Below, one piece after another: positions 28,306-37,261 of a stretch of 64,000 nucleotides of DNA. The stretch is taken from assembly GCF_005780165.1 (NCBI RefSeq), contig NZ_VAUV01000007.1, positions 62,001-126,000 of the forward strand. The letters are read 5' to 3'. The notes under the pieces are model-generated. The model had not been told where the DNA came from, did not search any database, and saw only the letters and a program-made list of their open reading frames with translations. Every line of letters begins with the position of its first letter. The first letter of the stretch is position 1. Source of the stretch: Phragmitibacter flavus (GTDB lineage: Bacteria > Verrucomicrobiota > Verrucomicrobiia > Verrucomicrobiales > Verrucomicrobiaceae). The position numbers and the translations under genes were made by a program.

Positions 28306-28758
28306 ATGTCGCTTACACATATCAATGAACAGGGCAAGGCCAGCATGGTGGATGTGTCTGCAAAGCCGGTGATGGCGAGGGAGGCAGTTGCCAGGGGGCG
28401 GATTCAGTTGCAGGCGGCCACGTTGGAGTTGATCCGGCAGAATGAAATCAAAAAAGGTGATGTGCTGGCGGTGGCACGGATCGCGGGCGTCCAGGCGGCG
28501 AAGCAGACGGCGAATTTGATTCCGTTGTGTCATCAGTTGCCGCTGAGCAAGGTGGGGATGGACTTCGAGTTTGAGGAAGACGGGATCAGCGTGACGGCGG
28601 TGGCGAAGACGGCGGCACAAACAGGGGTGGAGATGGAGGCGTTGACGGCGGTTAGTGTGGCGTTGCTGACGATCTACGACATGTGCAAGGCGGTGGACAA
28701 GGCGATGCGGCTTGACGGAGTGCATTTGGTGAGCAAGACGAAGGAAGTCATTGAGTGA
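28306..28758 (+). CDS. moaC: Cyclic pyranopterin monophosphate synthase MoaC
   Basis: A 150-residue molybdenum cofactor enzyme, converting 3',8-cH2GTP to cyclic pyranopterin monophosphate. The sequence follows E. coli MoaC from the first residue (MSLTHINEQGKASMVDVSAK), so ATG 28306 is chosen over GTG 28297. Hallmarks are AGVQAAKQTANLIPLCHQLPLSKV (His in LCHQL), GVEMEALTAVSVALLTIYDMCKAVDK with the Met-Glu-Ala segment, and the final catalytic-side Lys of MCKAVDK. It is followed by a MoaB/MogA gene in the same direction. Other Moa genes are not in the window. Confidence 0.95.
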   Translation: MSLTHINEQGKASMVDVSAKPVMAREAVARGRIQLQAATLELIRQNEIKKGDVLAVARIAGVQAAKQTANLIPLCHQLPLSKVGMDFEFEEDGISVTAVAKTAAQTGVEMEALTAVSVALLTIYDMCKAVDKAMRLDGVHLVSKTKEVIE

Positions 28759-28771
28759 GCTGCCTAATTTT

Positions 28772-29302
28772 ATGAATGCTGTTTTCCAAAGTCCGCTGGT
28801 TGGTATCGCTGCCAATGTTGCACCGATCCTAGTGGGAATCGTGACGGTGTCGGATCGTGCGAGTGCCGGTGAATACGAGGACCAGGCGGGGCCGGCGTTG
28901 CAGGGAGTGGTGGAACAGCGGGGATGGAAGGTGTTGGCGCAAGCGTTGGTGCCCGATGAGATCGGCATGATTCAACAAGCTGTGAAGTCGCTGGCGGCGC
29001 AGGGATGTGGCTTGGTGTTGACGACCGGTGGAACGGGCATGGCGGAACGCGATGTGACACCGGAGGCGTTGCGTGGGTTGATGCGGGTGGAGTTGCCGGG
29101 TTTTGGGGAGTTGATGAGGATGAGGTCAGTGGCGTTGACGCCGAATGCGATTTTGAGCCGTTGTCTGGCGGTGGTGGTGGAGGATGCGCTGGTGATTGCA
29201 CTGCCGGGCAAACCGCAGGGGGCGGTGGATTGTTTGGGGTTTGTGTCAGGAGCGGTGCCGCATGCGGTGAAACTGGCGCGGCGTGAACCCACCAGTTGCT
29301 GA
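28772..29302 (+). CDS. Molybdenum cofactor biosynthesis protein of the MoaB/MogA family
   Basis: A 176-residue member of the MoaB/MogA molybdopterin-binding family, which activates molybdopterin by adenylation or, for MoaB, acts in a related step. Landmarks are GIVTVSDRASAGEYEDQAGPAL at the N-terminus, VLTTGGTGMAERDVTPEALRGLMRVELPGFGELMR and ALPGKPQGAVDCLGFV. The TTGGTG and PGKP motifs form the binding pocket. MoaB and MogA cannot be separated with certainty from motifs alone. ATG 28772 is chosen over TTG 28751, which overlaps the moaC stop. It lies 13 bases after moaC and probably shares its message. Confidence 0.9.
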   Translation: MNAVFQSPLVGIAANVAPILVGIVTVSDRASAGEYEDQAGPALQGVVEQRGWKVLAQALVPDEIGMIQQAVKSLAAQGCGLVLTTGGTGMAERDVTPEALRGLMRVELPGFGELMRMRSVALTPNAILSRCLAVVVEDALVIALPGKPQGAVDCLGFVSGAVPHAVKLARREPTSC

Positions 29303-29323
29303 AGCAGCATTGAAAACCGAGGC

Positions 29324-29743
29324 ATGAATGCACACGCTGAAACTTTTGGCATCAACACCCGGGGCAAAGGGACGTATGAAATCACCGAGCTGGCACAGCG
29401 GGTGGTGCGGGCCAGTGGGATACGGACTGGAACAGCCACGGTGTTTGTGCAGCACACGAGTTGCAGTCTGGTAATTTTCGAGAATGCGGATCCATCGGCG
29501 CGGACCGATTTGCATGCGTATTTCGATCGCCTGGTTCCAGAAGATGCGCCGTATTTTGTGCATACTCATGAAGGCCCGGATGACATGCCGAGTCATTTGC
29601 GCATGGTGCTGACAAGGACCAGTGAAGTCATCCCGGTGGTGAATGGGGAACTGGCGCTGGGGACCTGGCAGGGATTGTTTTTGTTTGAGCATCGGCGGGC
29701 ACCGCATGAGCGAAAGATCGTGGTGTCTGTTTTGGGAGTTTGA
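29324..29743 (+). CDS. YjbQ-family (UPF0047) protein
   Basis: A 139-residue YjbQ protein. Motifs in family order are NTRGKGTYEITELAQRVV, GTATVFVQHTSCSLVIFENADPSARTDLHAYFDRLVP, FVHTHEGPDDMPSHLRMVLT and GELALGTWQGLFLFEHR. The conserved His, Cys, Glu and Asp residues form the family's putative metal/active site. YjbQ has been linked to thiamine-phosphate synthase side activity in E. coli, but its physiological role is unclear. It starts 21 bases after the MoaB/MogA gene and is 19 bases before the M20 gene, consistent with one operon of mixed functions. Confidence 0.9.
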   Translation: MNAHAETFGINTRGKGTYEITELAQRVVRASGIRTGTATVFVQHTSCSLVIFENADPSARTDLHAYFDRLVPEDAPYFVHTHEGPDDMPSHLRMVLTRTSEVIPVVNGELALGTWQGLFLFEHRRAPHERKIVVSVLGV

Positions 29744-29762
29744 TTCCTCAATTTTCGCGGTA

Positions 29763-31034
29763 ATGGATGGCATGACAGATGATCTGAGCAGGTCGATGAT
29801 TTCACCCACGCGCACGATTGACGAGTTAAAGGAGCTGCGGGCGTTGACGGGGGATGAGGAAGGGGCGCAGCGGCTCGCGTTTACGGATACCTGGGTGGTG
29901 GCAAGGTCGTGGTTAATGAGCAAGCTGCAGGAATTGCCGGTGGAAACGCATCGGGATGCGGCGGGCAATTTGTGGAGCACGCTGAAAGGGGAGTCGGAGA
30001 AGGCGGTGTTGATTGGCGGTCATATCGATTCCGTTCCGAACGGAGGCTGGCTGGATGGATCGTTGAATGTGCTGGCGGGATTGGAGGTGCTGAGGCGGGT
30101 CGCGGCGCAATACGATGGACGGCCTCCGGTAACGGTGAGGTTGGTGGATTGGGCGGATGAGGAAGGAGCGCGTTTTGGCATGAGTCTGTTTGGATCCTCG
30201 GCTTGCGCGGGGAGTCTGGATGTGGAGGTGGCGCGGGGATTGGTGGACAAGCAGGGGGTGAGTTTGCCGGAGGGTTTGCAGCGGGTTGGCATTGATTTTG
30301 AAAAGGTGAAGGAGAGTCATGCCGAGTTGGAAAATGCGGCGGCTTATGTGGAGTTGCACATTGAACAGGGACCGGTGCTGCTGGATCTGGATCTGCCGTT
30401 GGGTGCGGTGCTGGGGACGTTTGGGGTGGAGAGGAATGCGATCATTTTTCGAGGTCAGGCGGCGCATTCAGGAAGCACGCCGATGAATCGTCGCAAGGAT
30501 GCTTTGCTGGCGGCGGCGAAGATGAGTTTGGAGATTTACAACATCGCGGAATTGCATGGCGGGGTTTGCACGATCGGGTCGTGTGTGACGAAGCCGGGGA
30601 TTGTGACGAGTGTGGTGGAGGAGTGTCGGATCACGCTCGATCAAAGGCATCTGGATCCGGCTGCCTTGGCGGAGATGTTGAAGGATGCGCGGAAGGCGAG
30701 CGAGCGGTTTGCGACGGAAGGGAAGGTGGTGGTGGAATGGGAGCCGATCTGGTCGATCCCGCCGCGTCCGTTTGATGAGGCGTTGATCGATTTTTGTGAT
30801 GAGGCGATCAGGGAGACGTGCGGGGTGTCGCATCGATTGCCGTCAGGGCCGTTGCATGATGCGGCGGAGATGGCGGGGGCGGGGATCCCGACGGTGATGA
30901 TGTTCACGCAGAGTTTGCATGGGATCAGTCACAACAAGATCGAGGATACGAAAGAGGAGCACTTGGAGTTGGCGGTGCTGGCCTTGGACCGGTTGGTGGG
31001 CAAGGTGATGGAGAGGGTGGCCGCAGCGAGCTAA
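29763..31034 (+). CDS. Zn-dependent M20 hydrolase (N-carbamoyl-amino acid/allantoate amidohydrolase type)
   Basis: A 423-residue M20-family amidohydrolase. Metal-site and catalytic motifs are GGHIDSVPNGGWLDGSLNVLAGLEVLRR (His and Asp), DWADEEGARFG (catalytic Glu and metal Glu), VELHIEQGPVL (metal His), GQAAHSGSTPMNRRKDAL (dimerisation-domain His/Arg), SGPLHDAAEMAG and SLHGISHNKIEDTKEEHL (last metal His). This pattern is that of the hydantoinase/carbamoylase branch, which releases ammonia or carbamate from ureido or N-carbamoyl compounds. The exact substrate is not readable. The frame extends to 29643, but 29763 (or ATG 29772) is chosen since the earlier part overlaps yjbQ. It converges with the DUF3820 gene. 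Confidence 0.88.
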   Translation: MDGMTDDLSRSMISPTRTIDELKELRALTGDEEGAQRLAFTDTWVVARSWLMSKLQELPVETHRDAAGNLWSTLKGESEKAVLIGGHIDSVPNGGWLDGSLNVLAGLEVLRRVAAQYDGRPPVTVRLVDWADEEGARFGMSLFGSSACAGSLDVEVARGLVDKQGVSLPEGLQRVGIDFEKVKESHAELENAAAYVELHIEQGPVLLDLDLPLGAVLGTFGVERNAIIFRGQAAHSGSTPMNRRKDALLAAAKMSLEIYNIAELHGGVCTIGSCVTKPGIVTSVVEECRITLDQRHLDPAALAEMLKDARKASERFATEGKVVVEWEPIWSIPPRPFDEALIDFCDEAIRETCGVSHRLPSGPLHDAAEMAGAGIPTVMMFTQSLHGISHNKIEDTKEEHLELAVLALDRLVGKVMERVAAAS

Positions 31035-31043
31035 GAAGGACGC

Positions 31044-31358
31044 TCAGTCATCGCTGGCACGCCATTCGCGCTGGCGGGGTTTGCGGAACTGGGTGGGGCC
31101 GCCATTGGCTTTGCGTAGGGGGTCGAAGGCGGTGTCGGAACCGTCGGCTTTCATTTGATGCACGATACGAAGCAGTTCGCCAAGCCGACCTTTTGGCCAG
31201 GAGTTTTTGCTGGCAAACCAGCCAAGGTATTCGGCGGGGAGATCGTAGATGGGGACGCCATCGGGTGGGAAGGATGCAGGGCCGTATTTACCAAACGGCA
31301 TGCGCATGGTGCCGATGGCTTTGAGGTCGTCCACCATGCGTTGTTGGATGTCGTCCAT
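31044..31358 (-). CDS. DUF3820 family protein
   Basis: A 104-residue protein of the DUF3820 family, recognised from the sequence MRMPFGKYGPASFPPDGVPIYDLPAEYLGWFASKN, which contains the family's MPFGKY...I.DLP..YL.W pattern. No enzymatic role is established. The ATG at 31358 (MDDIQQRM) is chosen because the frame upstream to 31433 overlaps metX and has a different composition. It starts 19 bases after the metX stop and ends 9 bases before the convergent M20 gene, so it probably shares the metX transcript. The C-terminal 30 residues are basic and unconserved. Confidence 0.7.
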   Translation of the reverse strand: MDDIQQRMVDDLKAIGTMRMPFGKYGPASFPPDGVPIYDLPAEYLGWFASKNSWPKGRLGELLRIVHQMKADGSDTAFDPLRKANGGPTQFRKPRQREWRASDD

Positions 31359-31377
31359 GGAGGCGCGATAGGTTTTT

Positions 31378-32598
31378 TTACATGCCGAACTCGGTGGCTT
31401 CTTCGCGTTCTTCGATCGGGGGCAAACTGGCATCGGCCTGCATGAGGGTGTAGGCGAGATGAGGGGTGTAAAGCTCGGGTTCGAGAAGGAAGGAGTCGTG
31501 GCCTTTGTCGGAGTGCGTGGTGATGTGCATCACGGGCACCTGACTAGTTTCGAGCGCGCGGACGAGTTCGGCCTGTTCTTCCGGGTAGAAGCAGAAGTCG
31601 GAGTCGATGCTGAAGACGAGCCATTTGTGTCCGGCGGCGGCGGAGATGGCGAAGAGTTGTTCAGTGGTTTCAACTCCGGCGGCACGCAGGGGATCGTAGC
31701 GAAGCCAGAGGTTGCAGATGCGCAGGTAGGTGTTGGCATCAAATCGTTTCACGAACTTGCGACCTTGATGAAGCATGTAGCTTTCCACATTGTGGCTGAG
31801 CTGATACCAGCCCAGGGCATTGTTGCGTTGCTGCACTTCGCCACGGGCGCGGCGCTCGATGGCATCGAGATGGACAAACGTTTTGTGGGAGATCATGCGT
31901 GCAAGAGCAAGGCCGAGTTCGGGCGCTTTGCTTTCGTCGTAATTGCCGCCCTGGAAGTGGGGATCGTTTTCAATCGCGAGGACCTGTTCAAAAACGGTGA
32001 GCCGACTGAGGACGGTGGTGCGCAGACCGCTGGCGCAGGAGATAACCAGGTGCACACGCTCAGGGAACATGGTGGCGAGGTTGAGCGTGAGGAGTCCGCC
32101 GATGGAGTTGCCGAGCACGGCGTGGAGTTTGTTGATGCCGAGTTGATCCAGCAATCGCACTTGGGAACGAACGACGTCGGCACTGGTGACTTGAGGGAAG
32201 TCGGGACCGTAGGGGTTGCCGGTGGCAGGGTTGATCGAGGTCGGACCGCTCGTGCCGTAACAACCGCCAAGGTAGTTGGCGCAAATGATGAAGAACTTGT
32301 CGGTGTCGAGCGCCTTGCCGGGTCCGATGAAGAGGTCCCACCAGCCGTGTTTGCAATCATCGGTCCAGCGCTGGCTGGTGCCGGGAACGCTTTCACAATA
32401 ACCGGCGGCATGTTGTGTTCCGGAGAGCGCATGGAACAAAAGAATGGCGTTGTTTTTGCGGGCGTTGAGGGTGCCGTAGGTTTCGTAAGCGAGGGTGAGG
32501 TCATCCATCACGGAACCACTGTCAAAGGCGAACGGCTGGCCGGGCGTAGCGATGCGGGCGAACTGAGCCTGCGTGGTGAAGGAAACGGATGCTGACAT
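31378..32598 (-). CDS. metX: Homoserine O-acetyltransferase MetX
   Basis: A 406-residue alpha/beta-hydrolase that acetylates (or succinylates) homoserine in methionine biosynthesis. Landmarks: LAYETYGTLN, NAILLFHALSGTQHAAGY, WWDLFIGPGKALDTDKFFIICANYLGGCYGTSGP, the nucleophile elbow GNSIGG with Ser165, and the C-terminal catalytic Asp (SIDSDFCFYPEEQ) and His (GHDSFL). The elbow reads Asn-Ser-Ile where most MetX have Ala/Gly-Ser-Met, a mild variation. Start 32598 (MSASVSF) is preferred to 32628. The gene is divergent from dnaA across 517 bases and followed by a DUF3820 gene. Acyl-CoA specificity is not determined from the sequence. Confidence 0.93.
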   Translation of the reverse strand: MSASVSFTTQAQFARIATPGQPFAFDSGSVMDDLTLAYETYGTLNARKNNAILLFHALSGTQHAAGYCESVPGTSQRWTDDCKHGWWDLFIGPGKALDTDKFFIICANYLGGCYGTSGPTSINPATGNPYGPDFPQVTSADVVRSQVRLLDQLGINKLHAVLGNSIGGLLTLNLATMFPERVHLVISCASGLRTTVLSRLTVFEQVLAIENDPHFQGGNYDESKAPELGLALARMISHKTFVHLDAIERRARGEVQQRNNALGWYQLSHNVESYMLHQGRKFVKRFDANTYLRICNLWLRYDPLRAAGVETTEQLFAISAAAGHKWLVFSIDSDFCFYPEEQAELVRALETSQVPVMHITTHSDKGHDSFLLEPELYTPHLAYTLMQADASLPPIEEREEATEFGM

Positions 32599-33115
32599 GG
32601 AACGGGTAATGATGAATGGGATACGCAAGCGGGCAAGTGCAATCGCGGTGGGAGTTCCCGACGATCAAAGGCGGTGCGTCCAGAGGAGGCGTGGGGCCGA
32701 GGTTTTTTGATTAAATCAGCGGCAATTGAGCCGGGCTTCGTCGATTGAAAGTGTCAAACAAATGCCACTTTATCCGTGACCATTTCAAACAAATTAAGGA
32801 AAAAAGCAGAGCGAGTGGTTGGGTGACGGGAAGACAGGTCGGAACTTACTTTTTGAAAGTTTTTTATGATTATTTGAAAGCTCAAAAAGCAAGCAGAGAA
32901 ATGTTTAAAATTTGCAAGGAATGGCTTGTTCAATGGCCAAGTCGCGCTACAAAAGAGGCATGATTTTTGAGAATTCTCTTCCGCGCTTGGGCAACAGTTC
33001 TGGGTCTCCCAGAGTGGAGTTGGTGGGGACGGGAATCGTTTTGTCGGCGCGTCGTGGGTAGGCGGTGAAGTGGACCGTTTGGAATTGAGAGAAAGTTGAT
33101 CGGAGCGATTGCGTC
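32599..33115. other. AT-rich divergent intergenic region metX-dnaA (possible oriC/dnaA control region)
   Basis: This 517-base gap has an AT-rich core at about 32705-32960 in an otherwise GC-rich window. Repeated words are TCAAACAAAT at 32754-32763 and 32785-32794 (31 bases apart) and TTTGAAAG at 32852-32859 and 32873-32880 (21 bases apart), with a third TTGAAAG near 32745. A TTATCC at about 32770 resembles only the first part of a DnaA box. No strong DnaA-box cluster was found by eye. An open frame with a TTG start at 32745 (72 codons) has no support as a gene. Confidence 0.35.
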
Positions 33116-34570
33116 ATGGAAGAATCTTCTGCTGGCTGGTATCAGGGCGGCTCGAAACATCATCTCGAGATGATGTGGGAGCGCATCAGCCATTTGTTAA
33201 AAGAGCGTGTGGGCGGTCTGTTGTATGAGCGTTGGCTTGCGGATCTTCAGTTGCTGTCCCTGCAAGGCGGCAAAGTGGTTTTTGAGGTGCCGAGCATCAT
33301 GCATGAATGCTGGATCTTGGACAACTTCATGCCGGTATTGGATGGGGTGTTGCATGAGGTGTTGGGCACCCGGTGTGAGGTGGAATTTGTCGCCGCCGAG
33401 GCGAAGGACCGGCGTTCGTCGCCCATGCCGGTGATGGAGGCGGCGCGTTCGATGGAATCGGCACCGGTGGTGAAGGAAGTGGTGGAACTGACGGCGGGTC
33501 CGTTGTTCCAGGGCGACCAGCGTTTGTTGAAGTCGATCAGCACGGCGGGGATCAATCATCGCAACTCGTTCGATACCTTTGTGGAGGGGCCAAACTGCTC
33601 CTATTCTTATGCGGTGGCGCGTGCGGTGGCGGAGAAGCCGGGCAAGACTTACAACCCGTTGTTTTTGCATGGTCCGGTAGGGCTTGGCAAAACGCATTTG
33701 ATGCAGGCAATCGGCCAGGAAATTTTGCGCACCAAGTCGCGCAAGGTGGTGCGTTATGTGACGAGCGAATCGTTCACGAATGAATACATTGATGCGCTTC
33801 GGCACGGCAGTGTGACGGACTTTCGCAAGAAATATCGCAAGGTGGATGTGCTGTTGATTGATGACATCCAGTTCTTTGCGGGCAAGGGCAGCACCCAGGA
33901 GGAGTTTTTCCACACGTTTAACGATTTGTTCAACAACTTCAAACAGATCGTGCTGACCAGTGATCGTGCGCCGAGTGAGATTCGCAATTTGGAAAGTCGG
34001 TTGGTGTCCCGCTTTGAGTGGGGCATGGCGACGCAGATTGAGTCGCCGGATTTGGAGACGCGCATGGCGATCCTGAAGCAGAAGACCAGTTACTGGTCGG
34101 TGCCGGTGGAGGACTGGGTGCTGACGTTCCTGGCGGAGAACATTCGCACCAACATTCGCCGCCTTGAAGGGGCCTTGATGAGGGTGGCTGCGCACGTGTC
34201 GTTGAACACCGGTAAGCCGTTGACACCGCCAGTTTTGGAAGGGTTGCTGCGCGATATCTTGGAAGAGGCAGATGCAAAGAACATCACCATCGATTGGATT
34301 CAAAAAGTGGTGGCAGAGCATTTTGATGTGAGGCTTGCGGACATGACCGGCAAGCGACGCCCGGCGAACATCGCAGGTCCACGGCAGCTGGCGATGTATC
34401 TGGCGCGTGAGTTGACCAAGAGTTCTCTGGTGGAGATTGGCGAGGCGTTTGGTGGTCGCGATCACGGCACGGTGATTCACGCCTGCAAAGCGGTGGTGAA
34501 GCGTCTGGAGCAGGAGGAGTTTCGTCGTCTGGTGGGGCAACTGACTGAGAAGATCAAGCGAATCGGATGA
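33116..34570 (+). CDS. dnaA: Chromosomal replication initiator protein DnaA
   Basis: A 484-residue DnaA. Domain I (about 15-95) has WERISHLLKERVGGLLYERWL; a short, charged domain II follows; the AAA+ domain III starts near NSFDTFVEGPNCSYSYAVA with Walker A GPVGLGKT (186-193), Walker B VLLIDDIQFFAGK and sensor motif VLTSDRAPSEI. Domain IV ends with the DnaA signature region LARELTKSSLVEIGEAFGGRDHGTVIHACKAV. In most bacteria dnaA is near dnaN; here it sits between metX and glgP, as often seen in this phylum, and shows no recF/gyrB neighbours. A second copy elsewhere cannot be excluded. Confidence 0.95.
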   Translation: MEESSAGWYQGGSKHHLEMMWERISHLLKERVGGLLYERWLADLQLLSLQGGKVVFEVPSIMHECWILDNFMPVLDGVLHEVLGTRCEVEFVAAEAKDRRSSPMPVMEAARSMESAPVVKEVVELTAGPLFQGDQRLLKSISTAGINHRNSFDTFVEGPNCSYSYAVARAVAEKPGKTYNPLFLHGPVGLGKTHLMQAIGQEILRTKSRKVVRYVTSESFTNEYIDALRHGSVTDFRKKYRKVDVLLIDDIQFFAGKGSTQEEFFHTFNDLFNNFKQIVLTSDRAPSEIRNLESRLVSRFEWGMATQIESPDLETRMAILKQKTSYWSVPVEDWVLTFLAENIRTNIRRLEGALMRVAAHVSLNTGKPLTPPVLEGLLRDILEEADAKNITIDWIQKVVAEHFDVRLADMTGKRRPANIAGPRQLAMYLARELTKSSLVEIGEAFGGRDHGTVIHACKAVVKRLEQEEFRRLVGQLTEKIKRIG

Positions 34571-34638
34571 GGCAAGGTGGGGGGAGACCTCCCCAAAGAG
34601 TGAAGCGTTTGGCGCTCTCGAAGTGCCATGCATGGCGC

Positions 34639-34670
34639 AAAAAAACCGTGCAGCTTGGAGGCTGCACGGT
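34639..34670 (-). terminator. Rho-independent terminator of glgP
   Basis: Perfect 10-base stem ACCGTGCAGC (34645-34654) / GCTGCACGGT (34661-34670), loop 6 bases, preceded on the plus strand by seven A. On the minus strand this is a GC-rich hairpin followed by a T run, 20 bases after the glgP stop. It also separates the converging dnaA gene. Confidence 0.88.
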
Positions 34671-34690
34671 TGGCTCGAACCTGATGAAGT

Positions 34691-37186
34691 TTACTGCACT
34701 TTGATGCTGGGGAGATTCCAGATGTCTTTCGCGTATTCAGCGATGGTGCGATCGCTGGAGAAGAAGCCCATCCTGGCGGTGTTGAGGATGGCCATTTTGG
34801 TCCAGTGGGTTTGATCGGCGTAAGCGGCATCGACTTTGGCTTGGGTGTCGACATAATCGCGGTAATCGGCGCAAACGAGGAATGGGTCGCCATGGTCGAG
34901 GAGGCTGTTGCGCAGCGGCTTGAAGTCATCGGCGTTGCCGGTGAAGTAGTCGCTGGCGAGCCAGTCGATGGCGGCGCGCAGTTCGGCATCGGCCCAGTAG
35001 AAATCATAGGGGTTGTAGCCTTTGGCATACAATGCTTCGACCTGCTCGACGGTGAGGCCGAAGATGAAGATGTTTTCGTCGCCGACTTCGTCTTTGATCT
35101 CCACGTTGGCACCGTCGAGGGTGCCGATGGTGAGGGAGCCGTTCAGCGCAAGCTTCATGTTGCCGGTGCCGGAGGCTTCTTTTCCTGCGGTGGAGATTTG
35201 CTCGGAGAGGTCGGAGGCCGGGATGATTTTCTCAGCCAATGTGACGCCGTAGTTGGGGAGGTAGACGACCTTGATCTGGTTGTTGATGCGTGGGTCGTTG
35301 TTGACCTTCTCGGCCAGGGCATTGATGGCGTGGATGATGTTTTTGGCGAGGAAATATCCTGGCGCGGCCTTGGCACCGAAGATGAAGACCCGCGGTTGGA
35401 TTTTCAGCTCGGGATTCTGCAGCAGTCGGCGATAAAGGGTGACGATGTGCAGCAAGTTGAGGTGCTGGCGTTTGTATTCGTGAAGACGTTTGATCTGGAC
35501 GTCGAAGAGGGCGTCGGGACTGACTTCGTATCCGGTGAGCTTGAGGATGATTTCGCAGAGAGTGACTTTGTGGCCGCGTTTGATGTCGCGATAACGCTGC
35601 TGGAACTCTGGGTTGTCGGCGAAAGCTTCGAGGGCTTTCAATTTGGAGGCGTCCTTGGTCCAGTCGGTGCCGATGGACTCATTGATGAGGGCGGTAAGCT
35701 CCGGATTGCAGACCATGAGCCAGCGGCGGAAAGTCACGCCGTTGGTCATGTTGAGGAACTTGCCGGGATAGAGTTCGTCGAATTCAGGGAAGAGCTTTTC
35801 CTTGAGAAGGCGGGTGTGCAGGGCGGCGACACCGTTGGTGGCGTGTCCACCGACGACGGAGAGGTGGGCCATGCGCACGGCTTTGGCACCGCGATCGTCG
35901 ATAATCGAGAGCTTCTGGAGTTTTTCGAGGTCACCAGGCCATTTGACGGCGACTTCGTTTTCGAGGAAACGCTGGTTGATTTCGAAGATGATTTGAAGGT
36001 GGCGAGGGAGAACGCGACCGAAGAGGGGGACGCTCCAGGTTTCGAGGGCTTCGGGAAGAAGAGTATGGTTGGTGTAGGAGAATACTTTTTGGCAGATGCC
36101 CCAGGCGTGATCCCAAGTAAGACCTTCCATGTCGAGAAGCAGGCGCATGAGCTCAGGAACCGCGACGGCCGGGTGGGTGTCGTTGAGCTGGACCGCAACT
36201 TTATCGGGGAAGAGGTTCCAGTCGGTGTTGTCGCGTTTGAAGCGGCGGATGATGTCGTGCAGGGAGCACGATACGAAGAAGTATTGCTGAACGAGGCGGA
36301 GTTCCTTGCCGGATTCGGTGGCGTCGTTCGGATAGAGGACTTTGGAGACGGTTTCGCCGTTGGCTTTTTCCTGGATGGCTTCGACGTAGGCACCCTGGTT
36401 GAAAATTTCGAGATTGAACTCGTCAGAGGCGCGGCTTTCCCAGAGACGGAGAAAGTTCACGGTGCTGGATTGGAAGCCGATGATGGGGATGTCCCATGGA
36501 AGGCCGATGATGGAGCGGGTGTCTTCCCAGACATAGCTGGCATTGCCGCAGTCATCAAACTGCTGGGTGACATGCCCGTAGAGTTTGACGGTGACGCTGT
36601 ATTCAGGGCGGACGAGTTTCCAAGGGTTGCCGTTGCGGGTCCAAGCGTCGGGTTGTTCGATCTGTTTGCCGTTGACGAACTCCTGGCGGAAGAGGCCGAA
36701 TTCGTAATGAATGCCGTAGCCGACGGCCGGGAGGTCGAGAGTGGAGAGGGAGTCGAGGAAGCAGGCGGCGAGGCGTCCGAGACCGCCGTTGCCGAGACCC
36801 ATGTCGGGTTCTTTATTGACGATGGATTCAAGGTCCTGGCCGAGTTCGCCGAGGGCTTGTTTGGCGGTGTCGTAGAGGCCGGTGTTGCGGAGGTTGTTCT
36901 CCAAAAGGCGACCCATGAGATATTCAAGGGAGAGGTAATGGACGCGGCGGACGTTGAGGCGGCGATGTTCGGCCATCGCTTTGAAGGAGGTGTTGAGGGC
37001 GCGGTCGCGAACGGCGAGGCAGGTGGCGATCCACCAATGCTGCGGTTGGGCGGCGGGAAGGGAGTGACCCAGGGTGAAAAGGAGATGGCTCTCGATGGAT
37101 TTTTTTAGCGAAGCGCAATCGTTTTGGGTGAGAAAGTCGTAAGGCTGGTCGGTGGGGGTGGTATTGGGATCGTAGGTCGTTGACAT
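34691..37186 (-). CDS. glgP: Glycogen/alpha-glucan phosphorylase
   Basis: An 831-residue GT35 phosphorylase that releases glucose-1-phosphate from glycogen. Motifs include [56 protein letters not shown], the [15 protein letters not shown] segment and the pyridoxal-phosphate lysine motif [19 protein letters not shown] with TLDGANVEI after it. Length is typical. The most common residue after NMK is Phe; here it is Leu. It follows rsmI by 75 bases and ends at a strong terminator. No glycogen synthase or branching enzyme is nearby. ATG start at 37186 gives the usual N-terminus. Confidence 0.96.
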   Translation of the reverse strand: MSTTYDPNTTPTDQPYDFLTQNDCASLKKSIESHLLFTLGHSLPAAQPQHWWIATCLAVRDRALNTSFKAMAEHRRLNVRRVHYLSLEYLMGRLLENNLRNTGLYDTAKQALGELGQDLESIVNKEPDMGLGNGGLGRLAACFLDSLSTLDLPAVGYGIHYEFGLFRQEFVNGKQIEQPDAWTRNGNPWKLVRPEYSVTVKLYGHVTQQFDDCGNASYVWEDTRSIIGLPWDIPIIGFQSSTVNFLRLWESRASDEFNLEIFNQGAYVEAIQEKANGETVSKVLYPNDATESGKELRLVQQYFFVSCSLHDIIRRFKRDNTDWNLFPDKVAVQLNDTHPAVAVPELMRLLLDMEGLTWDHAWGICQKVFSYTNHTLLPEALETWSVPLFGRVLPRHLQIIFEINQRFLENEVAVKWPGDLEKLQKLSIIDDRGAKAVRMAHLSVVGGHATNGVAALHTRLLKEKLFPEFDELYPGKFLNMTNGVTFRRWLMVCNPELTALINESIGTDWTKDASKLKALEAFADNPEFQQRYRDIKRGHKVTLCEIILKLTGYEVSPDALFDVQIKRLHEYKRQHLNLLHIVTLYRRLLQNPELKIQPRVFIFGAKAAPGYFLAKNIIHAINALAEKVNNDPRINNQIKVVYLPNYGVTLAEKIIPASDLSEQISTAGKEASGTGNMKLALNGSLTIGTLDGANVEIKDEVGDENIFIFGLTVEQVEALYAKGYNPYDFYWADAELRAAIDWLASDYFTGNADDFKPLRNSLLDHGDPFLVCADYRDYVDTQAKVDAAYADQTHWTKMAILNTARMGFFSSDRTIAEYAKDIWNLPSIKVQ

Positions 37187-37261
37187 AAAAGTGGCGGAGT
37201 GGGGTGGAGGGTGTGAAAGGCGAGGAGGGAGACTGGCTTCAGATTAGGCGGGGCACGTTGG

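Noticed and set aside
32745-32963. 72-codon frame in the metX-dnaA gap
   Set aside because: It starts with TTG, has no ribosome binding site, overlaps the AT-rich repeat region, and shows no family similarity.
34581-34594. GGGGAG/CTCCCC inverted repeat after dnaA as a terminator
   Set aside because: The loop is only two bases and no T run follows.
34805-37108. 767-codon open frame on the plus strand opposite glgP
   Set aside because: Antisense shadow of glgP; the phosphorylase frame carries all the conserved motifs.
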